Below, in pieces: positions 30,117 through 39,414 of a stretch of DNA of 64,000 nucleotides. Within the stretch, counting starts at the first letter, position 1. Each line of letters opens with the position of its first letter. Position numbers and translations under genes: made by a program. Below the pieces are notes generated by a model. The model ran no database searches and was not told where the DNA came from. It worked only from the letters and a program-made list of their open reading frames with translations. The stretch lies in NCBI GenBank assembly GCA_944320865.1, contig CALUJC010000006.1:1-64000 (forward strand), read 5' to 3'. The stretch is from an uncultured Bacteroides sp. Its GTDB lineage: Bacteria; Bacteroidota; Bacteroidia; Bacteroidales; Bacteroidaceae.

Positions 30117-31907
30117 ATGATGAAACAGAAAGCTATCATACCCCTCATGTTGCTGACGGCCACTACTGCCGCCGGACTGCTGTCCGGCTGTGCTGCCAAG
30201 CGGACAGCCACACAGGCTGTCACCACCACCCCGCAGGGCTGTGTGCTGACACCCGACAGTGCCGGACGCATCGACATGGACCTCACCTTCCACGTGCCGG
30301 CACGCTACCTTTCACGCCGTGCACGCCTCATCATCACCCCGCAACTGGTGCAGCACGACACCGTGCGCGACGAATACATGCCCCTCGTGGTCGATGCCTC
30401 CATCTTCACCAAGAAGACCCGTCGCAAAGAGGTACTCGAAGATTACCAAGACCCCTATAAGGACAGCCGCGTGGCACTGAGCAGCAACCGCGACAGCCTC
30501 ACCCTGGCCTATACGCAGAGTGTCACCGTGCCCCAAGGCATCGACGCGGCACGCATCCGCGCCGTAGTCAGCGAAGACGGGTGCGGCGAATGTTCGGGCA
30601 TCGACACCATCGACATGGCTTCCGTCTCCACCCCGGTCACCCTGATGGAGGAGGTGAAAGAGAGCTTCAACCTGGCCTGGATAGAACCCAAGTTCGTCAT
30701 CCGCCCCAAGATACGCCAAGGCAGCGGCGTGGCCCACTTGCAGTTCATCATCAACCGCCACGACATACGCCCCGAACTGGGCAACAACCGCGCCGAGCTG
30801 GACAAGATGCTGGCCGACCTGAAACCCATACTCGGCGACTCGCTGGCCACCGTCAACTCGCTCGACATCCAGGGCCTGGCATCGGCCGACGGCTCGTTTG
30901 CCTTCAACACCACCCTGGCACGCAACCGCGCCAACTCCGCACGCCAGTGGCTCAACGGGCAGCTAAGCATCAGCAGCGACGTGCAACGGCGCATCACCAT
31001 CGGCTCGCGCCCCGAGGGCTGGTGGCCCGTCTACGAAGCCATGCATGCCGACGGTCACCCCGACAGCCTGGCCGTGAAGCACATCCTTGAAACCTACACC
31101 CAGGGCAACGACGACGTGCAGGAACGCTACATCCGCCGCCTGGCCTGCTGGCCCGACATACGCGCCAAGTACTTGCAGAAAGACCGCAACGTGGTATATA
31201 CCTATACCTACACCATCCGCAGCTTCACCGACGACGCCGAGCTGCTGCGCCTGTACCGCACGCGTCCCGACGCCTTCAACGAAGACGAGCTGCTGCGCGT
31301 GGCCTACTTGGTGAGGGACAATGAAGAAAAGATGATAGAAGTGTACCGCACCATACAGCACTACTACCCGCAGAGCGAGGTGGCCGCCAACAACCTGGCC
31401 GTGCTCTACCTGCGCCGGGGCAACGAAGAGCAGGCACGCCAAGCCTTGCAAGTGCCCGGACAATTCTCGCCCGAGATGCTCAACACCCTGGCCGCCAGCT
31501 ACGTCTACAAGGGCGACTACGAGCGCGCCATCGAACTGCTCACCAGCGTAGACCTGCCCGAGGTACGCTACAACCTGGGACTGCTCAACGCCTACTGCCG
31601 CCGCTTGCCCGAGGCTTACGCCCTGCTGAAGCCCTACCGCGACCTCAACAGCGTCATCACGGCGCTCAGCGTCAACCGCAACCACGAGGCCGACGACATG
31701 ATGAAGGACCTGACCGACGACAGTCCCACGGCCTGCTACGTGCGTGCCCTCATTGCCGCCCGCTTAGGCAGAGCCAATGAGGTAGGCACCAACCTGAAAC
31801 CCGCCTGCCGCGACCCCAAACTGAAGACCCGTGCCTACGATGAGCCCGACTTCGACCCCTACCGCGACACGCCGCAATTCAGGGAGATAATGAGGAATGA
31901 TGATTAA
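30117..31907 (+). CDS. DUF3868/OmpA-like/TPR lipoprotein of the fimbrial cluster
   Basis: A 596-residue lipoprotein (LLSGC, Cys about 25). The N-terminal part (about 35-200) matches the DUF3868 type that accompanies DUF3575 in fimbrial loci. The middle (about 200-320) has an OmpA-like peptidoglycan-binding pattern, seen in DIQGLASADGSFAFNTTLAR and RNRANSARQWL. The last 200 residues form TPR-like helices. It could anchor the assembly system to the cell wall. AAGGAG, 10 bp before the ATG, is an unusually good ribosome binding site for this phylum. A second ATG follows at 30120. Confidence 0.78.
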   Translation: MMKQKAIIPLMLLTATTAAGLLSGCAAKRTATQAVTTTPQGCVLTPDSAGRIDMDLTFHVPARYLSRRARLIITPQLVQHDTVRDEYMPLVVDASIFTKKTRRKEVLEDYQDPYKDSRVALSSNRDSLTLAYTQSVTVPQGIDAARIRAVVSEDGCGECSGIDTIDMASVSTPVTLMEEVKESFNLAWIEPKFVIRPKIRQGSGVAHLQFIINRHDIRPELGNNRAELDKMLADLKPILGDSLATVNSLDIQGLASADGSFAFNTTLARNRANSARQWLNGQLSISSDVQRRITIGSRPEGWWPVYEAMHADGHPDSLAVKHILETYTQGNDDVQERYIRRLACWPDIRAKYLQKDRNVVYTYTYTIRSFTDDAELLRLYRTRPDAFNEDELLRVAYLVRDNEEKMIEVYRTIQHYYPQSEVAANNLAVLYLRRGNEEQARQALQVPGQFSPEMLNTLAASYVYKGDYERAIELLTSVDLPEVRYNLGLLNAYCRRLPEAYALLKPYRDLNSVITALSVNRNHEADDMMKDLTDDSPTACYVRALIAARLGRANEVGTNLKPACRDPKLKTRAYDEPDFDPYRDTPQFREIMRNDD

Positions 31908-31911
31908 CCCG

Positions 31912-31951
31912 CAATTGACGATTGACAATTAACGATTGACAATTGACAAAT
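31912..31951. repeat. GATTGACAATT short tandem repeat
   Basis: About four degenerate copies of GATTGACAATT fill the gap between two fimbrial genes. Such tracts are frequent between Bacteroidales genes. They form no stable hairpin. Confidence 0.6.
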
Positions 31952-31968
31952 ATAAACCGTAAAGCAAT

Positions 31969-32880
31969 ATGAACCGAACCCGCACATACCTCCTCATGCT
32001 GCTGGCGCTGCTGGCCGCGTCCTGCATACGCGACGATCTGGAGCCATGCCCGCCACTGAACATCATGCTCAGCATCGAGGACAAGAACTACGACAACGTG
32101 GCCACCATCGAAGGGCTCACGGGACTCACCTTGGCCGAGCCCGAAGACCAGCCCTTCCGCCACTACATACAGCGGCTGTACTACACCCTCTACCGCGTGG
32201 ACACCCGTGAAGCCGTCATCACCAAGCGGCTGCACGACGTGCAGGGCGACGCCGCGATGGCCACCGTCTACGACATCCCTGCCGACCTGCCCTATGGCGA
32301 CTACGCACTGGTGGTGTGGGGCAACATCGACAGCGACGAGGGCATACAGGGCGACTACGGCGGCATCTACGACCTGCACGCAGGCAACGTGGAGGGCTAC
32401 GACGTGTACCACGGCCTGCTGCGCTTCACCTACGACGAATACAACGGCAGCTTCGTCTGCCCCCTGCAGCGCGTCAAGGGCCAGTTGCTCATCCTCACCG
32501 AGGGACTGCCCGCCGGCATCAACTGGAGCCGTAAGGCCGTGACGGGACTGAGCGGCGAAGCCACCTACGACGGCAGCTACACCGACGGTGAGGTAGAAAC
32601 CGTGGTCACCACCCGCAGCTGGGGCACCGACGTGGCCAACCCACGCAGCGAAACCGTGCTGGCACCCACCGCCGACGGGCATAGCTCCACCCTCTACGTC
32701 CGCTTCTACGACCACGAGGACATGCAGACGCCCGCCATCGAGCCGGACGCACTGACCGGAGTCGACATGCAGCGCAACCGCATCACCCCCGTCAAATACG
32801 TCTTCGACAACGGAAAGGTCTACATCTACACCCTGGTGGACGACAGCTGGAAGCTGACACATGGAATGGGGATTGAGTGA
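31969..32880 (+). CDS. FimB/Mfa2-family fimbrial anchor lipoprotein
   Basis: A 303-residue lipoprotein (LLAASC, Cys about 19) of the FimB/Mfa2 type. These terminate fimbrial growth and attach the filament to the outer membrane. Family features are the early CPPLNIMLSIEDKN segment, the two beta-sandwich domains, and the EYNGSFVCPLQRVKGQLLI strand region near 160-180. The C-terminus is WKLTHGMGIE, which resembles the end of the next gene's product. A purine-rich tract and a 175 bp gap separate it from the major subunit. Confidence 0.82.
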   Translation: MNRTRTYLLMLLALLAASCIRDDLEPCPPLNIMLSIEDKNYDNVATIEGLTGLTLAEPEDQPFRHYIQRLYYTLYRVDTREAVITKRLHDVQGDAAMATVYDIPADLPYGDYALVVWGNIDSDEGIQGDYGGIYDLHAGNVEGYDVYHGLLRFTYDEYNGSFVCPLQRVKGQLLILTEGLPAGINWSRKAVTGLSGEATYDGSYTDGEVETVVTTRSWGTDVANPRSETVLAPTADGHSSTLYVRFYDHEDMQTPAIEPDALTGVDMQRNRITPVKYVFDNGKVYIYTLVDDSWKLTHGMGIE

Positions 32881-32975
32881 GAAGTTAAGGAGTCAAGAAG
32901 ACAGAAGTAGAGAAGACAAGATAAATAAGAAATAGAAAGGAGGAGGCAGGAAAGGCAGAAGGCAGAAGGACAAAA
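32881..32975. repeat. Purine-rich AGAAG tract before the major fimbrillin
   Basis: About 95 bp that are almost only A and G, with repeated AGAAG and GGCAGAAGG units. Similar tracts precede the genes at 39415 and 40987. The rest of the gap (32976-33055) is AT-rich with no clear TAnnTTTG box and no inverted repeats that would suggest an invertible promoter. Confidence 0.6.
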
Positions 32976-33055
32976 CCTCTACCCGCTACCGACTACCGCC
33001 GACTGGCTACTATTAATACAACAAACCATTATTATTAACTAAATTCTTTTAAACA

Positions 33056-34525
33056 ATGAAGAAACAGTATTTATTGATGGCTGCATTTGCCTCTGCATTG
33101 GCATTTACAGCATGTACCAACGACGATGCCCCCTTCACCGCCCCCGGCGAAGGAGAAGGCAGTATCACAGAAGAAAAAGTGGTGGAAGGTGCCACGTTTG
33201 AGATTGCTATCGCCGGAGCTGCCAACGGTAACACCAAGGCTGCACGCCCCATGGGTAGCTCGGCTGCGGACAACAACGTGAACGCTATCAAGCTGGATAT
33301 CTATAAGTTTAATCCTGATCCGGGAAACAATTGGGAAAAAATTACGATTGCGGATACTGAAACTGGGGCAACAGGTGGTGCCGTAGCACTGAAATACGTG
33401 AGTGGCGAAGCTAACCAAAACGAAGGTGATATCCTGGAAGATGGTATTATCGACTACAGCACCAAGGAGAATGTGAATGAAGGTATTCCCAGCACCGACC
33501 AACACATCAACAAGAGAGCCAAGATTGAAGTAATAGGTCTGCAGAGCGGTGTGAAGTACCAGATTGTAGCCATCGGTTACAACGGAACTGACAAAGCATA
33601 TCCTTACAACAGCACGACCGGCTACACTGCTGCCGGTGAAGGCTTTGCAAATGGTGTATCTTTGGCCAATGTAGGTTCTGTCAACGATTTCGGCGGCATG
33701 CAGGAAATCTTTGCTGCTACCAGCACGGCCGACACTTATACTAACGAAGGTGCCGGTCCGGAGGGACAAGATGTTATTGAATTTACCGTAACGCCCAGCC
33801 TGACGCTGAAGCGCCAAGTGGCCGGCATCCTGGCATACTTCAAGAACATCCCCATGTACCTCCCCAAACAAGACGGTGCGGATAACAACACACTCTACCG
33901 TGTAGAGAAACTGGAGGTCGTAGCCAATCAGACAGCCACCGATTTCTACTTCCCCGCCATTCTGCTGGATAACCCCGACTTCAACGGCGTTGTGGCTACG
34001 GAAAACGTGGAAGACGTGCTGATGACATTTGATTTCACAACAGCTCACAACTATCCTACCGACGCTGAAACCATCACGGCTGACCAAATAGCTGACGGCG
34101 ACAATGAGTTCTATACCTTCGGTGATGAGGGCAATGGCAACCTGTATGCTACAGGTTATGAAAGTGCCAAGCCAAATGACTTGCAACTTCTGCCCAACAC
34201 TGCTTTCGGTGCCCGCTACATCCTGCCGTACGACAAGCACTATGGCGAAAGCACCACACTGACGCTGGTATTCAAAACAAAGAACGATGAAGTTCTGTTA
34301 GTGCGCGACGTAACGACCGACCAACCGGGCTTTGCTTCAAACACCTACGACATCCGTTGCAACAACTTCTACTCCATTGGCCAGAAACTGAAAACAGACG
34401 GTACAGATGGTCCGGACAAAGACGATGAAGACGATGACGATGATCCTATCAGCCTGAACGGCAACACTGTAAACCTGCGCATCAACGACGCATGGGATGT
34501 ATTGCACAACATGGGCGTAGAATAA
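33056..34525 (+). CDS. Major fimbrillin-like subunit (FimA/Mfa1 type)
   Basis: A 489-residue lipoprotein precursor (LAFTAC, Cys about 20) with two long beta domains, the form of the type V fimbrial shaft protein. Maturation in this family removes the N-terminal strand after an Arg at a conserved site. RPMGSSAADNNVNAIKLDIY (about 64) is where a FimA/Mfa1 domain would begin. The C-terminal part has an acidic stretch (DDEDDDDDP), then PISLNGN and the end WDVLHNMGVE. Codon use is more AT-rich than the flanking genes. It lies in a cluster with an anchor protein upstream and minor subunits downstream. Confidence 0.75.
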   Translation: MKKQYLLMAAFASALAFTACTNDDAPFTAPGEGEGSITEEKVVEGATFEIAIAGAANGNTKAARPMGSSAADNNVNAIKLDIYKFNPDPGNNWEKITIADTETGATGGAVALKYVSGEANQNEGDILEDGIIDYSTKENVNEGIPSTDQHINKRAKIEVIGLQSGVKYQIVAIGYNGTDKAYPYNSTTGYTAAGEGFANGVSLANVGSVNDFGGMQEIFAATSTADTYTNEGAGPEGQDVIEFTVTPSLTLKRQVAGILAYFKNIPMYLPKQDGADNNTLYRVEKLEVVANQTATDFYFPAILLDNPDFNGVVATENVEDVLMTFDFTTAHNYPTDAETITADQIADGDNEFYTFGDEGNGNLYATGYESAKPNDLQLLPNTAFGARYILPYDKHYGESTTLTLVFKTKNDEVLLVRDVTTDQPGFASNTYDIRCNNFYSIGQKLKTDGTDGPDKDDEDDDDDPISLNGNTVNLRINDAWDVLHNMGVE

Positions 34526-34856
34526 TAGACCTTTATTTCTACATTCTGTAATTCTGAGCGGAAGCGAAGCATCTCCCTCATACGCTCCTGTTCCACTGCG
34601 GGCACAAGGGGGAGATTCTTCGCCCACGCTCAGGATAACAGAATAAAACAAGAACAACAAACAATAGAAGTACATCAATCCTGTGCTCCATCGTGAACAG
34701 GGCACAATCGCGTCATTTACCAGCCCCCATGCGGGCATTTACCAGACCGGCAAACAAAACAAAGAAAACTACGTCGTCCGCGCTATCCGCGCTTTCCAAC
34801 AGAAGAAAGAACACAGAACAACAACATATAGCGACATACAGCACATGACAACAAAC
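34526..34856. other. Gap before the giant surface protein
   Basis: This 331 bp gap holds copy C of the dispersed palindrome (34543-34644) and two direct copies of CATTTACCAG at about 34716-34750. In-frame codons extend the next ORF upstream to 34683, but with no leader-like sequence, so I treat them as untranslated. No clear promoter box was seen. Confidence 0.6.
34543..34644. repeat. Dispersed palindromic element, copy C
   Basis: Arms 34543-34560 (ATTCTGTAATTCTGAGCG) and 34627-34644 pair imperfectly. The inner sequence has GAAGCGAAGCATCTCCC. It belongs to the same family as 22329, 40877 and 51202 and lies right after the major fimbrillin stop. Confidence 0.7.
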
Positions 34857-37800
34857 ATGAAGAAAACCATACGCCACACCCTTACCCCCCTGGCACTGGC
34901 CCTGCTGGCCGCCGCCGGACTGGCCTCCTGCCAGGACGACTATTGGGACAACTACCCCACCCCCGGCGTCACCACCAAGGCCGACGGAAGTCTGACCATC
35001 GAGAACGACAAAGCCGGCGCCCTGCAGCAACAATCCAATGGCTACTGGGTGGCCACCCGACGTGTGCCCCTCACCGGCGTGGGACGCGTGGCGGATGATA
35101 TCGGACAAAATCTGGTGAAACTGCTGGACTACGATGACGACAAGCAGTTGTCAGCACTCTTCGACGAAAACCTGGACAACTACGCCAAGCTGGGAGGCAA
35201 CGGCGTCGAACTGAGCCTACTGGCCGGCGCGGGCGTTTCCATCAAAGACCTTTACCACACCTACCAAGGCGGACAGGTAGTGGGCTTCGTAGTGAAGGAC
35301 GGCGGCACGGGGTTGCTATCCGTCGACGTGGCCAAAACCTTCTTCATCGAAACATACCTCAACAACAATCTTCAAGAGACCTTGGGCAAAAATACTACAG
35401 GAGCGAGCAGCGGCGTATCATTGGACTTGCTGACCCCTGCCAACGACCAGGTGCAGACTATTTCGGATACCACTTCCCTACCTTTCGACGAAATCCGCCT
35501 GTGCTATGGCGGTGTTGAAGCCGACGTGCTGAGTGACGGTTTGGAGGTGTACTATGGTTTTGTAGGCGAAAACGAGGTGAAACCCATCACCCGTGAAGCC
35601 TTCCCCGGCGTAGAAGCCGAATACGGCGGCACCTGGGCAGCCCTGATATGGCCCTGGCCTGCCGACTTCGACAACCTGCTGGACGATGATAACAAAGGCC
35701 CCATCTATACCACGGCGGCCATCAGTCCCAGCTTGGATATTGACCTAAGCAACTGCAAGAAAAAAATCCCGGCAGGCTCGGAGGTAGGTTTCCGGACCTC
35801 CTCCGGAGGCGTGATAGACATCACGCTGATTAAGGATGTGGACGTACGCTATACGCCTGTCGATGGTACGGAAAAAACCATCGACATAGACGGTAGCGTA
35901 GCCGGCGTATCGGTACTGGAGGGCGGCGTAAGCCTGCTGGGCGGTATCACCGAGGGAGATAATGACATCGAGAAGATAGGTATAACATTTTCAGGCATGA
36001 ACCTCCCCGTATTGGCCGGTACTGCCGTCAGCTACGGCTACTACCGCGAACCCATAGAAACTGACCCCTCATTCTACTTCGGCGTGGGCGATGACCGCAT
36101 CACCGCAGGCAACAGCTACATCTTGCCCCAACCACGCAAAGATATGAACTATCAGACAGGTTCTGTACAATATGCTTTCCTCAGCGGCCCTGCCTTGGCC
36201 ACAGTAAGCACGGATAAAATCACCAGCGAAACCGCCCTGACAGGTATGACCGTAGACGGCGACTACAAAATGCAAGCCCTCTACACCGCCCCCGACGGCA
36301 AGCAGATACTCTACAACTTCACCATCACCCGCGAGACCACGCAAGTGCCCACGTGCCACCAGCCCATCACGGTGGGGACGTATCCCAAGGCAAAGGTGGT
36401 CAGTCCCTCGGAAGCAACAGGCTGTCTGCTGTGCATTGGCGACAACGGCTTCATAGGAAATGACACGCATAGCGCCAACAATGTAATAGATGTCAACACC
36501 AATAACTATGCGGGTAGTACAGGTTCAATTGCTATAGCCAACAATCAAGGTATCATAGCCATCGATGCAGGTGAAGAAATACCCATCAACGGCAAGATGC
36601 GTGTGGGCTTCGTCATGCAGACCGTCAAGCAGTTCCTTGATGTGGGTGCTTTGCAGTTCTTCCGCATCAAAGTGCTGGATGAGAATAAAAATGTGGTATC
36701 CAAAGACCCCACAAGCCAAAACGCAGGTGTCGGTCTTGGCTTGTTGGCCGGTGCAGGCGACAAGATACGTTATAGCATCGAACTGGACAAAGAAGATGGC
36801 CAATCCTTCCGTTACATCGAGCTTTATAGTGCCGGCTTGGCCAATATTCCTCTCTCCGCCCTGCGCGTCTACTACCCCTTCTGGGAAGATACGGGCAGCG
36901 AGTATTGCGACAACATCAATGAAAGCTTCGTCCCCGGCGATGCCTGCATCACCATGCTCTCTGCACAACAGAACCATGCGGATATTGACTACCTGCTGAC
37001 ATCGGCACCCACTACCGCCAATCTGTTAAACCCCTTCAGTTTTACCGACCTGAGCAAGGTGATTGACAACGATCGCAACTCCTATGGTCTGTCGCCGGTA
37101 GGTTTAACCCTGGGAGGTGCCACCAACCTCGGCATCAAGTTCGACCCGCTGACAGGCGGACAAAGTGTGGGTGTCATTCTGGAAAAGCCCAGCGGCTTGG
37201 CTGACGTCAATTTATTAACCACAAGTGCCAGTCTGACAGCCTATCATGATGACGAGGAGATTGCCATACAAGAAGGAAACATTCAAGTGCTCAGTCTACA
37301 GGCTTTGGGCAATGGCAACCGTTATGCTTTGGAAATAGACTTGCCCGAAGATAACAGCAACAGCAAGCCCTGCAACCGCCTCCAGATAACCTTCAACAAA
37401 GGTTTGCTCACAGCATTGGAGAACGTTAAGATATACGGCTTCTACTACCGCGCCGACCGCGACGGCGACGGCATTCCCGACTGCTCGGAAAAACCGGAGG
37501 AAGACATGCTCAGCGGCGTGAACCTCGACCTCCGCAGCCAGGACCTCTGCGTGGGCGACCCGCTGGAGGTGCAAGCCACGCTGACCACCGGCGCACCCTT
37601 GCAGGAAGTGTTCTATCTGCAGTGCACCCCCACCAAGGCCAGCAACCCGGATGCCGAGGAAATCGTTATCCCCGTCAGCATCGTCAACGGCAAGCTGCAA
37701 GCCACGGAAAGCGATAAGCCCCTGATGTTTACCGAAGAGCAATACGGTGTCTACAGCCTGCGTCTCTATCGCACGGCCACCCAGGAAACAGACGGCACCT

Positions 37801-39353
37801 ACACCATCCCGGAGGGCGAACAGCAAGTCAACCTCTACGTCCGCACCATCAACGTGCACGGCGAGCTGTCCACGTGGACAGGCCAAAGTTCCAGCGACTG
37901 GAACGACTGGAGCAACTGGAACGGCGGCGTGCCCTGGCATTGCACCAACGTCATCATCCCCGGCGGCAAGAACAACTACCCCGTGCTGGCGCAGGACGAC
38001 AATGCCCAGTGTCACTACCTCCAGCTGGAGGACGGCGCACAGCTGGTCAACAGCTTCTACCTCACCTATACCGAGGCCTGGGTGGACATTGCCCTGCAGG
38101 AAGGACGCTACTACCTGCTCTCCGCCCCGCTGAGCGACATGGTGTCGGGCGACTGGTTCATCGCACAAGGCGTAGACCTGCAGCAGACCACTGCCAGCAG
38201 CAGCAACGGCGCCCTGCCCTTCTTTACCGCCCTAAACAACTCCAACTACCCCGAGCAACGCCTCACGCCCCGCATCTACCAACGCTTGTGGAGCAAGGCC
38301 GCCCCGGTGGTACACAACAGCAGCGAGAATCTGGAGGAAAATAACAACACCGTAGCCCCCGACGAAACCCACTGGACACCGCCCTACAACGGCGTGGCGC
38401 AAGCCTACGGCCCCGGGCAGAACTTCTCCCTCATGGTGGGCAATCCGGGCGACAAAAATACGCACCTCTTCCGCTTCCCCAAGACCCACACCCTCTACCA
38501 CTACTATGGCCTGAGCGGCGAGGAGACGGGACAGACGGAAAGCATCAGCCGCGACAACACCGGACGCGGCGGCCATTTCGTCTACGAAACGACCAATAGC
38601 TGGAAGGACGGAAACATCACCATCAGCCTGGCAGCACCCGAAGAATCCACCCTCTACCTGGGCGGCAACCCCTTCCCGGCGCACGTCAACATCCAGCAAC
38701 TGATGACGCAGAACGGCATCAACGAAATCAAGGTGTACGACGGCAACGAGCACAACACGCTGGTACTGGCCGACGGGCAACTGCTCTCGTCCACAGGCAA
38801 CGCGGTGACCACCCTCAAGCCCTACGAAGCCTTCTTTGTGGCCTACGGCAACAATGCCGCCAACGAGGGCACACTGAGCTTCAACGCCAACATGCTGGGC
38901 CAGGGCGAAAACCCGGTGTACACCCGCTCGGCCGGCTCGACGGCCCTGCCTAAAGCCACCCTGCGCCTCCATGCCACCCTGAACGGACAGACGGCCCACG
39001 CCCTGCTGCGCGTCAGCGCCTCGGCCTCGGCAGCCGCCTTGCCCGGCGAAGATACGAAACTACTGGTTGAGGGAGAGGCACGTCCCGCCGTGGCCGTCTA
39101 CACGGTGGCCGACGGGCGTGCACTCGACATCCAGCAGGTGCCGCAGGGTGTCGACCGCATTCCGCTGGGCTTCTACCTGCCCGATGGCGGCGAGGCCGAC
39201 ATCCGCTTCCACGCCGACTTTACCGACCCGCAGTGGCACGACTGGTGGCTGCAAGACCTGCGCACCGGCCAACGCCAACGCCTCACCACCGCCACCCTCA
39301 CCCTGAAGGGCGTGCGCAACGGAAGCGGGCAGTATGTTTTGGTGAGGAGGTGA
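34857..39353 (+). CDS. Giant surface lipoprotein, probable fimbrial tip adhesin
   Basis: A 1498-residue lipoprotein (GLASC, Cys about 24) that I cannot assign to a named family. It seems to contain four diverged repeats of a beta domain of about 190-230 residues, each ending in an aromatic strand: LEVYYGF, VSYGYY, LRVYYPFW and KIYGFYY. A DRDGDGIPDCSE calcium-loop motif of the thrombospondin type 3 sort then marks a boundary near residue 875. It is followed by an Ig-like domain, a SDWNDWSNWNGGVP segment like those of beta-helix surface proteins, and a C-terminal beta-sandwich ending QYVLVRR. Its place next to the shaft gene suggests a tip or stalk protein. ATG at 34845 is an alternative start. 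Confidence 0.65.
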   Translation: MKKTIRHTLTPLALALLAAAGLASCQDDYWDNYPTPGVTTKADGSLTIENDKAGALQQQSNGYWVATRRVPLTGVGRVADDIGQNLVKLLDYDDDKQLSALFDENLDNYAKLGGNGVELSLLAGAGVSIKDLYHTYQGGQVVGFVVKDGGTGLLSVDVAKTFFIETYLNNNLQETLGKNTTGASSGVSLDLLTPANDQVQTISDTTSLPFDEIRLCYGGVEADVLSDGLEVYYGFVGENEVKPITREAFPGVEAEYGGTWAALIWPWPADFDNLLDDDNKGPIYTTAAISPSLDIDLSNCKKKIPAGSEVGFRTSSGGVIDITLIKDVDVRYTPVDGTEKTIDIDGSVAGVSVLEGGVSLLGGITEGDNDIEKIGITFSGMNLPVLAGTAVSYGYYREPIETDPSFYFGVGDDRITAGNSYILPQPRKDMNYQTGSVQYAFLSGPALATVSTDKITSETALTGMTVDGDYKMQALYTAPDGKQILYNFTITRETTQVPTCHQPITVGTYPKAKVVSPSEATGCLLCIGDNGFIGNDTHSANNVIDVNTNNYAGSTGSIAIANNQGIIAIDAGEEIPINGKMRVGFVMQTVKQFLDVGALQFFRIKVLDENKNVVSKDPTSQNAGVGLGLLAGAGDKIRYSIELDKEDGQSFRYIELYSAGLANIPLSALRVYYPFWEDTGSEYCDNINESFVPGDACITMLSAQQNHADIDYLLTSAPTTANLLNPFSFTDLSKVIDNDRNSYGLSPVGLTLGGATNLGIKFDPLTGGQSVGVILEKPSGLADVNLLTTSASLTAYHDDEEIAIQEGNIQVLSLQALGNGNRYALEIDLPEDNSNSKPCNRLQITFNKGLLTALENVKIYGFYYRADRDGDGIPDCSEKPEEDMLSGVNLDLRSQDLCVGDPLEVQATLTTGAPLQEVFYLQCTPTKASNPDAEEIVIPVSIVNGKLQATESDKPLMFTEEQYGVYSLRLYRTATQETDGTYTIPEGEQQVNLYVRTINVHGELSTWTGQSSSDWNDWSNWNGGVPWHCTNVIIPGGKNNYPVLAQDDNAQCHYLQLEDGAQLVNSFYLTYTEAWVDIALQEGRYYLLSAPLSDMVSGDWFIAQGVDLQQTTASSSNGALPFFTALNNSNYPEQRLTPRIYQRLWSKAAPVVHNSSENLEENNNTVAPDETHWTPPYNGVAQAYGPGQNFSLMVGNPGDKNTHLFRFPKTHTLYHYYGLSGEETGQTESISRDNTGRGGHFVYETTNSWKDGNITISLAAPEESTLYLGGNPFPAHVNIQQLMTQNGINEIKVYDGNEHNTLVLADGQLLSSTGNAVTTLKPYEAFFVAYGNNAANEGTLSFNANMLGQGENPVYTRSAGSTALPKATLRLHATLNGQTAHALLRVSASASAAALPGEDTKLLVEGEARPAVAVYTVADGRALDIQQVPQGVDRIPLGFYLPDGGEADIRFHADFTDPQWHDWWLQDLRTGQRQRLTTATLTLKGVRNGSGQYVLVRR

Positions 39354-39414
39354 GAAGAAGGCAAGAAGTGAGAAGTCAAGAAGTCAAGAAGATAAGAAGT
39401 TAAGAAGATAAGCA
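39354..39414. repeat. AGAAG-rich purine tract
   Basis: The gap is made of 7-9 bp units such as AGAAGTC, AGAAGTT and AGAAGATA, ending just before an ATG. Related tracts are at 32881 and 40800. Confidence 0.6.

Noticed and set aside
32881..33055. Invertible promoter before the major fimbrillin
   Set aside because: No inverted repeats flank the gap and no clear TAnnTTTG box is present. The purine tract cannot form the needed arms.
39100..39353. Type IX secretion C-terminal signal on the giant surface protein
   Set aside because: The end resembles such a beta-sandwich only loosely, the protein has a lipoprotein leader, and gut Bacteroides generally lack that system.
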